Below the pieces are notes generated by a model, which saw only the letters and a program-made list of their open reading frames with translations, was not told where the DNA came from and searched no databases. From the NCBI GenBank assembly GCA_942493035.1, contig OW818666.1:4774001-4838000 (forward strand): DNA of 64,000 bases. The letters run 5' to 3'. This DNA is from WRGT01 sp942493035 (GTDB lineage: Bacteria > Spirochaetota > UBA4802 > UBA5550). Within the stretch, counting starts at the first letter, position 1, and each line of letters opens with the position of its first letter. Shown here piece by piece: positions 50,341-58,591 of this stretch. The position numbers and the translations under genes were made by a program.

Positions 50341-50918
50341 TTGTATAAATATTCAGGTTTTTATTTTTGTAGAAATTTTATAATCGCTTCAAAATCTTCA
50401 GATCTTATTGTAATAGACCAGATGTCTGTAAGGTCTTTTCTGAAGTCTCTTGATACTATCGAATTGGCTACTTTTATTTCGGCGATTTTATCAATACTTA
50501 TTGTTGTGCTGGTATTTATGATATTTGGGAATAAAATTATTAAACACCCGGCGAGGTCAGAAATCTTGCACAGAGGTCAGGAACTGCAGCAAAAGAGATT
50601 GAGCATCTGATAAAGGAATCTGTGAGTAAAGTGGAGGCGGGTACCCGTCTTGTAGTTCAGACAGGGGATTTTCTGAAAGAGATAGCAAAGTCCGCAAGAA
50701 CCGGAGCGGATCTTCTATCCGAGGTAGCTGCGGCAAGCAGTGAACAGATGGCCGGGATGCAGGAGATTAACAAAGCAATTAATGAACTCGATTCAATGAC
50801 ACAGGAGAATTCTGCCCTTGTTGAAGAAACATCTTCAGCCAGTGAAGAGATGTCTCTTCAGGCTGATGAGATGCTGAAGCGATTAAGCCGATTTACAGTA
50901 AGCTCAACAATAAGATGA
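50341..50918 (+). pseudogene. Decayed methyl-accepting chemotaxis protein with internal deletion
   Basis: Two frames. 50341-50610 encodes a sensor tail and membrane helix (ELATFISAILSILIVVLVFM) ending in FGNKIIKHP, the normal entry into a HAMP. In the +2 frame, from about 50552, the sequence continues EVRNLAQRSGTAAKEIEHLI and on to 50918 (KSARTGADLLSEVAAASSEQ, the MCP C-terminal helix). The HAMP and most of the signalling domain, including the tip, are missing and the join is out of frame. A GTG at 50622 could still make a 98-residue fragment. Confidence 0.75.
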
Positions 50919-51069
50919 AAAATCCGGATATCCTGATCTTTATAGAATCAAATGGGTTGCTGAAATTTTTTATCAGATAATAATTTCCGGATATTTTCTT
51001 CTTGACCGAGTTAATTTTATTAATATCGTTAATAAATATGATGCTGTTAACACTACATTGGAGGATTTG

Positions 51070-51549
51070 ATGAAAAAATTTATTATGGTTCTATTTGTTG
51101 CTGCTTTTGCAGTTTTATGTGTACCGTCTCTTCATGCTGCTGATTCTGCCGAAGGATACTGGAAAAGTATTGATGAGCAGGGTAAGGTCACAGCGTACTG
51201 GAAAATGTGGGTGCAAGGGAGCGAGCTTAGAGGAACAATTGTTAAGGTTCCGAATCAGGTCGATTCAACTCTTTGTACTGAGTGTAAAAAAGATTCTGCA
51301 GGATTCTACAATCAGCCGATTATTGGCACAACCTGGATGTGGGGATTTAAAAAAAATGGTGATAAATGGACAAAAGGTAAAATTGTAGATTGTGGTAAAG
51401 GTGATGTATACTGGGCATCTGTAAAAGTAATAAATGGCGGTAATTCAGTTGAAATGCGTGGTTCTATTGACAGATGGGGTATGGCCGGAAAAACACAGGT
51501 ATGGAAAAGATCTAATGAAGCTGAAGCTAAAGCAGGCAAAGCCAACTAA
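51070..51549 (+). CDS. DUF2147 exported protein
   Basis: About 159 residues with signal peptide (KKFIMVLFVAAFAVLCVPSLHA). The mature part starts EGYWKSIDEQGKVTAYWKMW and contains CTECKKDSAG, GTTWMWGFKK and DCGKGDVYWASVKV, which fit DUF2147, a periplasmic beta-barrel-like family of unknown role. TTGGAGGATTTG places the ribosome binding site nine bases before the ATG at 51070. Confidence 0.85.
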   Translation: MKKFIMVLFVAAFAVLCVPSLHAADSAEGYWKSIDEQGKVTAYWKMWVQGSELRGTIVKVPNQVDSTLCTECKKDSAGFYNQPIIGTTWMWGFKKNGDKWTKGKIVDCGKGDVYWASVKVINGGNSVEMRGSIDRWGMAGKTQVWKRSNEAEAKAGKAN

Positions 51550-51635
51550 ATGAAAATATAATAATAGAATCTTTATTAAAAGATTCTATTATTAATGATA
51601 CTACACAACAATTTGTATGTTGAACATACAGATTT

Positions 51636-51658
51636 CCCCGCCGCCAAGGGCGGCGGGG
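51636..51658. repeat. GC-rich palindrome, 10-bp stem (family copy 4)
   Basis: CCCCGCCGCC (51636-51645) and its exact complement (51649-51658) around AAG, followed 18 bases later by another palindrome of the same family, so two copies are adjacent downstream of the DUF2147 gene. Confidence 0.7.
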
Positions 51659-51675
51659 TCTGGGACTGCTCAAAA

Positions 51676-51734
51676 ACCGGTGGTAATTTATCTCCGCCGC
51701 GCAACCGGCGCGGTGGAGATAAATAATTTTTTTA
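51676..51734 (+). repeat. GC-rich palindrome with T-run (family copy 5), probable terminator
   Basis: Arms 51686-51702 and 51708-51724 (17 bp, one wobble; ATTTATCTCC then GCCGCGC) followed by AATTTTTTTA. The left flank AAACCGGTGGTAATTTATCT is nearly identical to that of the copy at 58394. The T-run makes a terminator role for the DUF2147 transcript credible. Confidence 0.7.
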
Positions 51735-51817
51735 TTCTTAAAGTCCAGGAATAAACACTGAATTTATTATATTTAAATAAGTATAATATCTATATACTTA
51801 AGGAAGTTTTTTAAAAA

Positions 51818-53194
51818 ATGTCAGCAATAATTTTTACAGGTGTGGCTTTCGCTTTTTTCACCAGTCTGGTGTTTCTAATGCGGAAGCCTTTTCTGTTAAC
51901 CGGCAAAATTGTTATATTCTTCATGATATCGCTCGCACTTCCAATGATAGCTAAGCTCAACGCATTCGGAATTATTTTACTTCCATTCAGTAGACTGGAA
52001 ATATTAAAAGCATCCCCTCTATTATTCGGTCCGTTTTTATACCTCTATACGAAAAGTGAAATTAGTGAGAGGCCGCAATTTAAACGAAAATCATGGCTTC
52101 ATTTTATTCCATTTATAATAGCAATTATTTTGTCTCTGCTTTTCTTCAGAACCGATAATATAAATAATCATAGACAGTACGAAATAAGCCGGATGGCGGG
52201 ACAAGCTGACCAGGCTGGCCTTGATTATAAGTCTGTCTATGAAGATAAAAAAAAATCAGAAAATCTGTTTGACTCCGAGTATCCGGGAGATCGTTCTTCA
52301 ATAGATGTTGCGGGTAATCCAATACTTCAGCAGAAAAATATTAATCAGCCGGATATCATAGGAGTGGGGCTGCCGATTCCTCAGAAAAGAAGTAATAATA
52401 TCGGTTCGATTAATCCTGTAGCGGCAAAATTATTAAGTTTGAGTATTCTTGTTTCATTTATCATATATATAATATTAATAATAAAGCTGCTTAGATCGCA
52501 TGAAAAAAAAATATCAGAATACTTTTCTTATGACTCACTTAGGATTAATCTTAAATGGCTCAAGTGGATTACTATATGCTTTTTTTTATCTTATGGTTTT
52601 GCTATTACTGTTATTTTGTTTGCCCCGATTTTTATCAGAAATCCATTTCTTAATCCACGGTTTGCACCCGATGTGGGAACAACTTTTTTTATATTCATGT
52701 TCAGTCTTTTTGCTGTAAAACAGCCTGTTATTTTTAGAGGAGGCGGTTCTATGGAATCATCAAATGATGAAAAAAATATTGATAATGATATAATTTTAAG
52801 AGAAAGGAAGTATGAAAAATCCGGTTTAAAAGATTCTGATGCGGAGAATTTTTTAAAGTCACTGGAATGTTATATGCGTTCTGAAAAACCGTTTCTTGAT
52901 CCCGATCTGACCATTGTCAGTATTTCTGAAAAACTGGATATCCCCAAGCACTATCTGACGGAAATAATTAATAGAACATTGAATAAAAATTTTTATACCT
53001 ATGTAAATGAGTTTAGAATTAACGAAGCTAAGAAGAAGATATCGGACAAGAATTATAGTGAACACTCAATTATAAGAATTGCTTATGACTCAGGTTTTAA
53101 CTCGAAATCCACTTTCAATAAAATATTTAAACAGGTTACCAGTTTAACACCATCGGAATATCGCCAGAGATATATTGATAAAGAATTTATGTAG
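51818..53194 (+). CDS. AraC-family regulator with N-terminal membrane domain
   Basis: 458 residues. Residues about 1-300 hold seven or so hydrophobic helices with a hydrophilic loop (about 125-205). The C-terminal 110 residues are an AraC-type double helix-turn-helix (LTIVSISEKLDIPKHYLTEI; EHSIIRIAYDSGFNSKSTFN; FKQVTSLTPSEYRQRY). Such membrane-embedded AraC proteins act as one-component sensors. A weak AAGGAAG lies 13 bases before the ATG. No obvious target nearby. Confidence 0.88.
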   Translation: MSAIIFTGVAFAFFTSLVFLMRKPFLLTGKIVIFFMISLALPMIAKLNAFGIILLPFSRLEILKASPLLFGPFLYLYTKSEISERPQFKRKSWLHFIPFIIAIILSLLFFRTDNINNHRQYEISRMAGQADQAGLDYKSVYEDKKKSENLFDSEYPGDRSSIDVAGNPILQQKNINQPDIIGVGLPIPQKRSNNIGSINPVAAKLLSLSILVSFIIYIILIIKLLRSHEKKISEYFSYDSLRINLKWLKWITICFFLSYGFAITVILFAPIFIRNPFLNPRFAPDVGTTFFIFMFSLFAVKQPVIFRGGGSMESSNDEKNIDNDIILRERKYEKSGLKDSDAENFLKSLECYMRSEKPFLDPDLTIVSISEKLDIPKHYLTEIINRTLNKNFYTYVNEFRINEAKKKISDKNYSEHSIIRIAYDSGFNSKSTFNKIFKQVTSLTPSEYRQRYIDKEFM

Positions 53195-53345
53195 ATTTAT
53201 AAAAAAATAATTAAAAATAACCCCGTTTAAATAGTCCCGGCTTATCGGCACGGTCGATTACTTTCCATAAAAGGTATTATTATAATTAAAAGTTTAGTCC
53301 GCTTTATACCGGATTGTGAATACGTCGAAGAGAGGGTTTTTTAAT

Positions 53346-53675
53346 ATGAATAATGCTAAAAATATTTCGATAATAGTTATGCCTGATAGTTTTAATATCT
53401 ACAGCATACAGGAGATGGAGGAGTGTTGGGAAAAAACACTTTCGAAAAATCCGGAAGTAATAGGGGTCGAGTGCGGTAATCTTAAATCTATTGATTCATC
53501 TGCAATAGGTACAATTGCAAAGTTTTATAAAACGTCAATGGAAAAAGATATAGAGTTGTACTTTATAGACTTAGATCCGAAGCTGGCTATTATCTTTGAC
53601 ATAACTAAAATAAATAGATTTATCTCTATTGTTTCGAAGGATGATTTTGACCGTAACTGTAGTGCGTATTTGTGA
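53346..53675 (+). CDS. STAS-domain protein (anti-sigma antagonist-like)
   Basis: 109 residues. The alpha/beta pattern with SIDSSAIGTIAKFYKTSM is the STAS helix region; the serine in IDSSAIG is the usual phosphorylation site. Anti-anti-sigma proteins of this kind are substrates of RsbW-type kinases and SpoIIE phosphatases such as those at 7021-8790 and 5883-7070. ATG 53346 has AGAGGG upstream; a GTG at 53316 is less likely. Convergent with the next gene, one base apart. Confidence 0.85.
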   Translation: MNNAKNISIIVMPDSFNIYSIQEMEECWEKTLSKNPEVIGVECGNLKSIDSSAIGTIAKFYKTSMEKDIELYFIDLDPKLAIIFDITKINRFISIVSKDDFDRNCSAYL

Positions 53676-53676
53676 G

Positions 53677-54399
53677 TTATGGTTTTATTTTTTTCTCTTT
53701 TAACAGCTGGTCATAAGCGGTCTGCAGTTTTTTGAGAATTGTGTCCGAAGTGGAAAGACTCAGCGCCATGTATGGCGGAGTCTTAAAGAGCGGCATTATC
53801 CGCACTACTTCATTTACATTATAACCGAGTTTTGAAAATTCCTCTTTCATAACAGCCTGATCAAATGCAATCATATCGGCGCGGCCATGAAAAAACATAT
53901 TTATAGAATTTTCAACTTTTGGGGGCAATTCAAGTTTTGTAAAACCTTCATGCTTCAGCCATAAATGATCCATGGAATCTTTATTTACCACGATACTATA
54001 CTGTCTGGCTTCTTTGATAGTTTTAGGATTTATGTGAGTATTTTTTTTTAAACGATAAAGTGAAGTTAAGCCGTCTTTTCCCAATGGGCGAATCCATTTA
54101 AATCCGGTTTCCCTGGCTGGAATCCGGATGATGGTATAAATTAAAACATCAGGTTTTAACTGGGCCATCATGTATGATCTGGACCAGGGATATATTTTAA
54201 TGCTGTATTTGATATCCGCTCTATCAAGAACCTTTTTTACAATTTCAGTAGAAATCCCTTTCACTTCATTGTTTTCAAGATAATTGTATGGCCGCCACTC
54301 TTCTGTTACCACTTCAAGTTCAACTGCCGACGTGGTACTTGATAGAATGAATAAAATAATACCTGTAATAAGCAGATTTTTTGTTCTTATATGTTTCAT
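53677..54399 (-). CDS. Periplasmic solute-binding protein (SBP_bac_3 type)
   Basis: 240 residues with signal peptide (LLITGIILFILSSTTSA). The mature protein begins LEVVTEEWRPYNYLENNEVKG and contains YPWSRSYMMAQLKPDVLIYT, typical of the small amino-acid/organic-acid binding proteins of cluster 3. No permease or ATPase is adjacent, so it may be an orphan binding protein or a sensor partner. An IS30 element lies 76 bases upstream of its start and may have displaced or altered its promoter. Confidence 0.85.
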   Translation of the reverse strand: MKHIRTKNLLITGIILFILSSTTSAVELEVVTEEWRPYNYLENNEVKGISTEIVKKVLDRADIKYSIKIYPWSRSYMMAQLKPDVLIYTIIRIPARETGFKWIRPLGKDGLTSLYRLKKNTHINPKTIKEARQYSIVVNKDSMDHLWLKHEGFTKLELPPKVENSINMFFHGRADMIAFDQAVMKEEFSKLGYNVNEVVRIMPLFKTPPYMALSLSTSDTILKKLQTAYDQLLKEKKIKP

Positions 54400-54486
54400 G
54401 ATTTACCGTTATTCCGAATAAGATAATTAAAATGATTGTCTATGTCAATTGAATAATTATCAGTTGGAGGCAGCTGATCCCTGAAT

Positions 54487-55239
54487 TCAAGTTTGAAATG
54501 CGACAAGATGGGAGTTTAAAATATCAGCAGGAGATTTCCAACCACGGGATTTTCTCGGCCTTGCGTTTATAGAAAAAATACTATCATCAATAAATTCATC
54601 TGTCAAGTGTGCGAAACTTTTTTTCTTTGGAAGATAATATCTGATACGCCCATTTATATGTTCATTAAGACCTCGTTGCCATGAGGAATAAGGATCAGCA
54701 AAATATACATTACAGTTAAGAGCATTTTCAATTGTCTTATGCATGCAAAATTCTGAACCATTATCAAATGTAATTGATTTAATAAATCCATCAGGTAATG
54801 AACCCAAAGCCTCTGTAATTCCTCGTGTAACAGTTTCCGCATCTTTTGAAGGCAATTTAATACCCCATGTAAATGCTGCTTTTCTTTCCACAAGAGTAAG
54901 AAGATATGCATCATTTCCAGAGCTTACAATCAGATCCCCCTCAAGATGGCCTATTTCGCTTTTATCATTTGCTTCTTCAGGGCGTTCCCTTATATTCTTT
55001 TTCGAAGGATCTTTTGCCCTGTTTTTATAGGTATTTGAGCGATTTTGGCGTTTCTTCCGTTTTATAAATAAAAATTGAGTAAAACGATATTCACCCTTTT
55101 CATTTTTTTGAGCATACAACCACTGATATATAGATTCGTGTGATAAGTGCATTGATGCATCTTCCAGAAACATTGTCTTTAGGTATTGAGAAATTAATTC
55201 GGGTGAATCGCCGTTCCTTAAAAAGGTTATAACTATCAA
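54487..55239 (-). CDS. IS30 transposase, catalytic (second) frame
   Basis: About 250 residues, in a different frame from the N-terminal part. It has the DDE catalytic set: D in GHLEGDLIV, D in SITFDNGSEF and E in RGLNEHINGR, in the order and spacing of IS30 enzymes. It is probably produced as a fusion with the upstream 97-codon frame through -1 slippage on an A7 run (55269-55275), though a fixed frameshift mutation cannot be excluded. The listed start TTG at 55239 is only the beginning of the open frame. Confidence 0.85.
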   Translation of the reverse strand: MIVITFLRNGDSPELISQYLKTMFLEDASMHLSHESIYQWLYAQKNEKGEYRFTQFLFIKRKKRQNRSNTYKNRAKDPSKKNIRERPEEANDKSEIGHLEGDLIVSSGNDAYLLTLVERKAAFTWGIKLPSKDAETVTRGITEALGSLPDGFIKSITFDNGSEFCMHKTIENALNCNVYFADPYSSWQRGLNEHINGRIRYYLPKKKSFAHLTDEFIDDSIFSINARPRKSRGWKSPADILNSHLVAFQT

Positions 55240-55529
55240 ACGCAGTAAGCCATTGACATCAAGCTTTCTTTTTTTAAATTTTTCCTCTTTAAATATTCCG
55301 CTTGAGCTTCTTGTGCATGATAGCCTTTTGTTTTATTCCTATCAATTTCGCGATAAACTGTTGATTTATCACGATTTAATAATTCAGCAGTTTCTTTCAC
55401 AGGCTTATCTGAATAAATCATTTTTTGCATGACAAATCTTTCTTCAAACTGTACTTGTTTAAAATGCCTCATGGGTATCTCTCTCGGATTTGGTTTTGGT
55501 CGACTCAATCCTTTATGGAGATTTCTCAT
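55236..55529 (-). CDS. IS30 transposase, N-terminal HTH frame
   Basis: 97 residues. PVKETAELLNRDKSTVYREI is the helix-turn-helix that recognises IS30 ends. The frame ends four bases into the second frame (YCV stop). The A7 run just before (minus strand TTTAAAAAAAG) reads TTA-AAA-AAA-GAA in this frame; slipping back one base gives AGA-AAG-CTT and continues in the catalytic frame as RKLDVNGLLRLIVI. Most IS30 transposases are encoded in one frame, so this layout is unusual. Confidence 0.8.
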   Translation of the reverse strand: MRNLHKGLSRPKPNPREIPMRHFKQVQFEERFVMQKMIYSDKPVKETAELLNRDKSTVYREIDRNKTKGYHAQEAQAEYLKRKNLKKESLMSMAYCV

Positions 55530-55765
55530 GAGGCTACTATTTTAATTTCCTTTTGCATTTCAAACTTGAATTCAGGGATCTTTTGTTTATATTCTGAATG
55601 GAAATGTTTTAAAGTATCGTAAGCTAAAGTTCCGTATAAAAAATGTTTCTTGATCTTTATCGTAATCGCCCGCATTGTGACTTCATTAAATCCGGGAGTT
55701 GTTATAAATTCCCTTTGTTTTAAAATTAAATAATTTCAACGCAGAATATTTTAACGGAGTATATC

Positions 55766-56827
55766 ATGTTCGCAAAAAGATTTTCAGATTTAAATCCATA
55801 TGTACCGGGTGAACAGCCGAAGGACCGGATTTATATAAAATTGAACGCTAACGAAAATCCATACCCGCCATCTCCTGAAGTGGGTAAAGTCCTAAAGGCG
55901 TTTGATGCGGATCAGCTCCGGCTCTATCCCGATCCCGATTCTAATGAGCTGCGCAATGCAATAGCCGGAATGCTGGGGAACGGTATCACGCCTGAAATGA
56001 TTTTTGCCGGGAACGGTTCGGATGAAGTTTTATCCTTCGTGTTTTATACTTTTTTCGATGATGATGCTCCTCTCCATTTCCCGGAACATACATATAGTTT
56101 TTATCCGGTATATTCCGATTACTATGGGATTCCTTATAAAAAGATACCTTTGAAGAAAGATTTTTCTATCGATATACCCGCGATGCTTGATTGTAAAAGC
56201 TCAGGTATAATATTTGCAAATCCGAATGCTCCGACTGGAATCTATATGCAGCTTTCAGATATACGTTCAATACTTGACAGTTATCCATCAGACAGTGTTG
56301 TAGTGGTTGATGAGGCATATATTGATTTCGGCGGAGAGTCCGCACTACCACTTCTTAAAGAGTATAAAAATCTTGTGATCATCAGGACGTTTTCAAAGAG
56401 TTTTTGTTTTGCGGGAGCCAGACTAGGTTTCATGATTGCAGATCCGGAGCTGATTGATGCTGTGTTTACTACAAAGAATTCATTCAACCATTTCCCGGTG
56501 GATGCTCTGACTCAGAAGATCGGAATAGCATCCTGTAACGATGCTGTATACTATAAGCAATTATGCAGTAAAATAGGGGAGACCCGTGATGTGTTTTCCG
56601 CACAGCTCCGTAATGCTGGATGGGAAGTCCTGCCGTCGATGGCTAATTTTGTTTTTGTCAGAAAGGACGGGCTCGACGGAGAGAAGGTATACAATGCTGT
56701 AAAGTCTAAAGGGATACTGATACGTTATTTCAATAAACCGGGTATCTCTGATTATGTCCGTATTTCAATCGGTAAACCGGAGGATATGCAGACACTGCTT
56801 GAAATAATGAAGGGGATTACTTCTTAA
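55766..56827 (+). CDS. hisC: Histidinol-phosphate aminotransferase
   Basis: 353 residues, standard HisC length. PLP fold-type I: YPDPDSNELRNAIAG, NGSDEVLSF, ANPNAPTGIY, VVDEAYIDF, the lysine region IRTFSKSFCFAGARLGF and the terminal YVRISIG (R binds substrate phosphate). It transaminates imidazole-acetol phosphate in histidine synthesis. ACGGAG precedes the ATG. Not inside a his operon; it lies 186 bases after the IS30 element. Confidence 0.94.
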   Translation: MFAKRFSDLNPYVPGEQPKDRIYIKLNANENPYPPSPEVGKVLKAFDADQLRLYPDPDSNELRNAIAGMLGNGITPEMIFAGNGSDEVLSFVFYTFFDDDAPLHFPEHTYSFYPVYSDYYGIPYKKIPLKKDFSIDIPAMLDCKSSGIIFANPNAPTGIYMQLSDIRSILDSYPSDSVVVVDEAYIDFGGESALPLLKEYKNLVIIRTFSKSFCFAGARLGFMIADPELIDAVFTTKNSFNHFPVDALTQKIGIASCNDAVYYKQLCSKIGETRDVFSAQLRNAGWEVLPSMANFVFVRKDGLDGEKVYNAVKSKGILIRYFNKPGISDYVRISIGKPEDMQTLLEIMKGITS

Positions 56828-56860
56828 TATGGAATTTAACGAATGAAACATTACACACTC

Positions 56861-56988
56861 TGTCATTTCGAAGAAGCGATAGCGACTGAGCAGTTCGACA
56901 GGCTCACTGACCATATCCGATGATTGCTGAGCTTGTCGAAGCACTCACAGGAGTTTATGCTGAGCCTGCCGAAGGGTTCGAAATGACA
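56861..56988. repeat. Dispersed repeat with TGAGC-TGTCGAAGCAC core (copy 2)
   Basis: Bounded by TGTCATTTCGAA (56861-56872) and its exact complement TTCGAAATGACA (56977-56988). The interior carries GTTCGACAGGCTCACTGA, TGCTGAGCTTGTCGAAGCACT and TGCTGAGCCTGCCGAAGG, a set of complementary units. Related to 12479-12572. Lies downstream of hisC. Confidence 0.75.
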
Positions 56989-57032
56989 AGATCTAATTTA
57001 ATCGTTAATTGTAATAGTTTAATAATTTATAT

Positions 57033-57068
57033 AACAGAAGAGGGGAGCATCTGTTCCCCTCTTCTGTT
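57033..57068. terminator. Perfect 14-bp stem-loop between hisC and AlaT-like gene
   Basis: Arms 57033-57046 and 57055-57068 (AACAGAAGAGGGGA and complement) around an 8-base loop, in the gap between convergent genes. No strong U-run on either strand, but the position suits a bidirectional terminator. Confidence 0.6.
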
Positions 57069-57091
57069 AAGATAACATTATTTCGACAACA

Positions 57092-58309
57092 TTACTCCTG
57101 TGAGTAGCCGTCTACAAATTCTGCGAAGCGCTGTGCAACCAGTTTCATCTCATCAATAGTCGGCAGAAAAACTACACGGAAGTGATCAGGGTGAGGCCAG
57201 TTGAATCCAGTCCCCTGTACAAGCATTACTTTTTTCTGTTTTAGAAAATCGAGAACAAATTTGGCATCATCTTTTACAGGGATTTTATTAAGATCGATTT
57301 TAGGGAAAAGGTACATCCCTCCAAGAGGTTTGACACATGATATTCCCGGAATAGAATTAAAAAGTTCGTATGAAAAATTTCTCTGTTCGCATAATCTTCC
57401 GCCCGGAGCCGTGAGTTCAAATATACTCTGGTAGCCGCCAATTGCAGTCTGAACAGCATACTGTGCCGGCATGTTTGAACAGAGTCTCATCGAAGCAAGA
57501 ATGCCTAGACCTTCAATGAAATCTTTGGCATCATCTTTCCGGCCGCTCAGCACCATCCAGCCGACACGGAATCCGCATAGCCTGTGTGATTTTGAAAGGC
57601 CGTTCATCGTAATGAAAAGAGTTTCATCGGAGAGTGATGCCGCTGGTGTATGCTTTACGCCATCGTACATAACTCTGTCATATATTTCATCAGCAAGAAC
57701 TATAAGCTGATTTTTTACTGCAATATTTACAATTTTTTCAACGATCTCTTTCGGGTAAACTGCGCCTGTGGGATTATTCGGATTAATAATTACAATTGCT
57801 TTTGTCTTAGATGTTATTTTGCTCTCTATATCTGCAATATCGGGATACCAGAGACTCTCCTCGTCGCAGAGGTAGTGAACAGCTTTTCCTCCCGCGAGAT
57901 TTGCAGCTCCGGTCCATAGAGGGTAATCGGGCATAGGAACAAGTATTTCATCACCGTTGTTAAGAAGACCCTGCATAATCATAACTATAAGTTCACTTAC
58001 ACCGTTTCCGATAATTATATCTTCGATTCCAACACCGTTGATACCCTTAAGCTGGCAGTCCTGCATAATGGCCTTTCGTGCGGCAAAGAGACCCTTTGAA
58101 TCTCCATATGCCTCTGCTGCGCGGAGGTTGACAATTACATCCTGAATAATTTCATCCGGGGCAAAGAGACCGAATGCAGAAGGATTACCTGTGTTCAGTT
58201 TAATAATGGAGTGCCCTTCACGTTCAAGCCGTGCCGCCTCCTGAACAATAGGTCCGCGTATATCATAAAAAACATTGTCAAGTTTATTGGATTTTCGTAT
58301 CTCTTTCAT
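57092..58309 (-). CDS. alaT: Class I aminotransferase, alanine aminotransferase-like
   Basis: 405 residues, PLP fold-type I. Motifs: KLNTGNPSAFGL, AYGDSKGLFAARKAI, IIGNGVSELIVM, INPNNPTGAVYPKE, LADEIYDRVMYDG, GLSKSHRLCGFRVGW (cofactor lysine) and the terminal HFRVVFLP (carboxylate-binding arginine). These match the AlaA/AlaT glutamate-pyruvate group. CCAGGAG precedes the ATG. Exact substrate not proven. Confidence 0.88.
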   Translation of the reverse strand: MKEIRKSNKLDNVFYDIRGPIVQEAARLEREGHSIIKLNTGNPSAFGLFAPDEIIQDVIVNLRAAEAYGDSKGLFAARKAIMQDCQLKGINGVGIEDIIIGNGVSELIVMIMQGLLNNGDEILVPMPDYPLWTGAANLAGGKAVHYLCDEESLWYPDIADIESKITSKTKAIVIINPNNPTGAVYPKEIVEKIVNIAVKNQLIVLADEIYDRVMYDGVKHTPAASLSDETLFITMNGLSKSHRLCGFRVGWMVLSGRKDDAKDFIEGLGILASMRLCSNMPAQYAVQTAIGGYQSIFELTAPGGRLCEQRNFSYELFNSIPGISCVKPLGGMYLFPKIDLNKIPVKDDAKFVLDFLKQKKVMLVQGTGFNWPHPDHFRVVFLPTIDEMKLVAQRFAEFVDGYSQE

Positions 58310-58393
58310 GGGTCTCTCCTGGTGAAATAACTCCTGTTACGGGAAATTACTCAGCATTTATAATTTTCAATAGTTATTTTTAATTGTTCATAA

Positions 58394-58456
58394 ACCGGTG
58401 GCATTCTATCTCCGCCGCGCCTTTGGCGCGGCGGAGAGCAAATTTACCACTAATTA
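58394..58456. repeat. GC-rich palindrome with extended flanks (family copy 6)
   Basis: The core CTCCGCCGCGCC (58410-58421) and exact complement (58425-58436) surround TTT. Outside it CCGGTGGCATTCTATC and the partially complementary GAGCAAATTTACCACTAA extend the symmetry. The left flank is shared with 51676-51692, showing the family is longer than the hairpin alone. Confidence 0.75.
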
Positions 58457-58591
58457 ATAAGTACATAAACTTATTTCAAAATAATTATTTGTTAAATAGT
58501 GTCAATTCAGTTTTTCAAAATATCTATATTTGAAGATGGCAGGGATTTGTTTTTAAGGGCACAATGCTCCGCATACGCATCATTAAAATAT

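Larger units (their letters stand above)
54476..55580 (-). mobile_element. Intact IS30-family insertion sequence
   Basis: Ends 54476-54501 and 55555-55580 are exact inverted repeats of 26 bp (GATCCCTGAATTC... and complement); the outer GATC is itself a palindrome and may be the target. About 1.1 kb, with a two-frame transposase on the minus strand. Flanked by the solute-binding gene and hisC. Perfect ends suggest recent insertion. Confidence 0.92.

Noticed and set aside
54487..55529. Calling the IS30 transposase a pseudogene
   Set aside because: Perfect inverted repeats, intact DDE residues and an A7 slippery run at the frame junction make programmed frameshifting at least as likely as decay.
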